Under the pieces are notes generated by a model. That model ran no database searches, was not told the origin of the DNA, and was given only the letters and a program-made list of their open reading frames with translations. 64,000 nt of DNA from positions 124,001 through 188,000 of the forward strand of contig NZ_JACCDD010000006.1 of the NCBI RefSeq assembly GCF_013415115.1, written 5' to 3'. Made by a program: the position numbers and the translations under genes. Positions 63,170 through 64,000 of the stretch are shown one piece after another (within the stretch, counting starts at the first letter, position 1; each line of letters begins with the position of its first letter). This DNA comes from Vreelandella zhaodongensis. GTDB taxonomy: Bacteria > Pseudomonadota > Gammaproteobacteria > Pseudomonadales > Halomonadaceae.

Positions 63170-63432
63170 CCATAACGGGGGCAGAGAGTTTTGAACACCT
63201 GCGACATGGCCAGATAGGATGGCCTAATAGCCATGGATGAACGACCGCCAGCAAACATTTAAGAGCGTAAAGGCATCAAATCATCGTTGAAAAACCATGT
63301 GGTTAACAGCTTGCCATGCAGATGAGCCTTATTTCGTGTGTTAAAGCACTGACATTTGCGCCATGAATAGGGTATAACAATCGCCATAAATGCTTTGTTG
63401 GCTGGTTATGCTGGCCCGTATTGAGAGCAATA
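63170..63432. other. Intergenic region before the L,D-transpeptidase
   Basis: These 263 bases hold a candidate sigma-70 promoter (63349-63378) and a purine-rich ribosome site (GAGAGCAA) near 63423-63430. I see no terminator of the topA operon with a T-run, no repeat and no small gene. Confidence 0.35.
63349..63378 (+). promoter_or_regulatory. Candidate sigma-70 promoter of the L,D-transpeptidase gene
   Basis: CTGACA (63349-63354) and TATAAC (63373-63378) are separated by 18 bases. The expected start is about 48 bases before the ATG at 63433. The fit is fair, not strong. Confidence 0.4.
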
Positions 63433-64000
63433 ATGATGCCCGTGAATCGTCGCCGTTTTTTAGCGTTAGCGCTAGGCTGGCCTGTTGTGGCCAGCGCAGC
63501 AACTACCAGTGCCTTAACTGATTATCAATCAACCGACCTTGTGGAGACTCTGCTTTCCCGTGCAGCGACACCCAGGTATAGCGATGAACTATGGTTGTTG
63601 ATTGATGATAAAGAAGCCACATTAAGTGTATTCCGTGGTAATTCACTAGTGGAGCGCATTGCCCCTGTTTCTCTTGGGCGAGGTGGCGCAAAAACGCAGC
63701 GAGTGCGGGGTGGTAATGTCACTCCGCTGGGTGAGTTCCGAATTAATCGATTTAATTACGAAAGTCAGTGGCATATCTTCATCGGTATCGATTATCCTAC
63801 GCCACCTCATGCGCGAATGGCTCTTGAAAAGGGCATCTATTCCCAAGCGGATTATGATGCGTATTTTGATTACTACCGGCGCCACGGATCTCCGCCGCAA
63901 AATACGGCACTGGGTGGCGCTATTGGTATACATGGTATCGGTGGTGGTGATCCGGATATACACGGTCAATTTCACTGGACCCAAGGGTGTGTTGCTGTGA
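63433..64000 (+). CDS. L,D-transpeptidase (YkuD family), 3-prime end cut by window
   Basis: An open frame runs from ATG 63433 (or 63436) to the window end, 189 codons without a stop. The N-terminus VNRRRFLALALGWPVVASAA has a twin-arginine-like RRRFLA motif and a hydrophobic core, so export by Tat is possible. The YkuD domain starts at ELWLLIDDKEATLSVFRGN, with VTPLGEFRINRF, GAIGIHGIGGGDPD and the catalytic Cys in HWTQGCVAV at the very edge. Such enzymes make 3-3 peptidoglycan cross-links or attach lipoproteins. The remaining C-terminus lies beyond the window. Confidence 0.88.
   Translation, partial: MMPVNRRRFLALALGWPVVASAATTSALTDYQSTDLVETLLSRAATPRYSDELWLLIDDKEATLSVFRGNSLVERIAPVSLGRGGAKTQRVRGGNVTPLGEFRINRFNYESQWHIFIGIDYPTPPHARMALEKGIYSQADYDAYFDYYRRHGSPPQNTALGGAIGIHGIGGGDPDIHGQFHWTQGCVAV

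Noticed and set aside
1..64000. tRNA, rRNA, CRISPR arrays, prophage
   Set aside because: I looked for clover-leaf-like gaps, regular direct repeats and phage genes and found none; nearly all sequence is covered by recognisable genes.

Overview
The window looks like a chromosomal segment of a halophilic gammaproteobacterium of the Halomonas/Vreelandella type. This is inferred from gene content, from a cell-wall cluster in the gammaproteobacterial order (proA-nadD-rsfS-rlmH-mrdA-mrdB-mltB-rlpA-dacA-ybeD-lipB) and from moderate GC. No similarity search was run, so all family names come from motifs and gene order. I see no rRNA, tRNA, CRISPR array, prophage or complete insertion sequence. One short MITE-like element is present.

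Layout. 1-3 kb: the start of a GlxA-type regulator, an isochorismatase-like hydrolase, a small helical protein, a YehS-like DUF1456 protein and a methyltransferase. 3.1-8 kb: an apparent catabolic module with a GntR/FCD regulator, a DUF1028 protein, an M20-type amidohydrolase of the allantoate/N-carbamoyl amino acid group and a YfcC-family carrier. Two palindromes sharing ATTTAT-N4-ATAAAT lie in front of its two transcription units. 8-14 kb: a DUF4019 protein, an alternative oxidase, an nfeD-slipin pair, a LysE exporter divergent from an Lrp regulator, and an Ada-like alkyltransferase. 14-21 kb: glutaminase, a lipoprotein subtilisin autotransporter, a lone cobyric acid synthase, RidA, an unrecognised protein and cytochrome b561. 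21-28 kb: a MoxR/VWA pair and an AcoR-like sigma-54 activator, divergent from a flavin monooxygenase and a 2,3-butanediol dehydrogenase that carry a clear -24/-12 promoter.

28.1-28.6 kb is the most unusual intergenic stretch. A second -24/-12 promoter is followed about 140 bases later by a strong terminator, with only very short reading frames between them. This suggests an undescribed sigma-54-dependent small RNA or micropeptide transcript just upstream of ompW. 29.3-37.4 kb: a peptide-uptake locus on the minus strand (dppA, hairpin, dppBCDF, LysR regulator, prolidase). 37.7-44.2 kb: a glutaredoxin, mpl-ubiX-LysE, a DedA-PAP2 fusion and two adjacent membrane proteins with degenerate GGDEF-like domains.

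44.4-56 kb: proA and nadD lead into ribosome silencing (rsfS), 23S rRNA methylation (rlmH), the elongasome and peptidoglycan enzymes (mrdA, mrdB, mltB, rlpA, dacA) and lipoate attachment (lipB). lipA is flipped to the opposite strand behind a long inverted repeat. 56-64 kb: a LysR regulator divergent from a DUF3141 alpha/beta-hydrolase related to PHA synthases, topoisomerase I with a small translationally coupled partner, and an L,D-transpeptidase cut by the window end.
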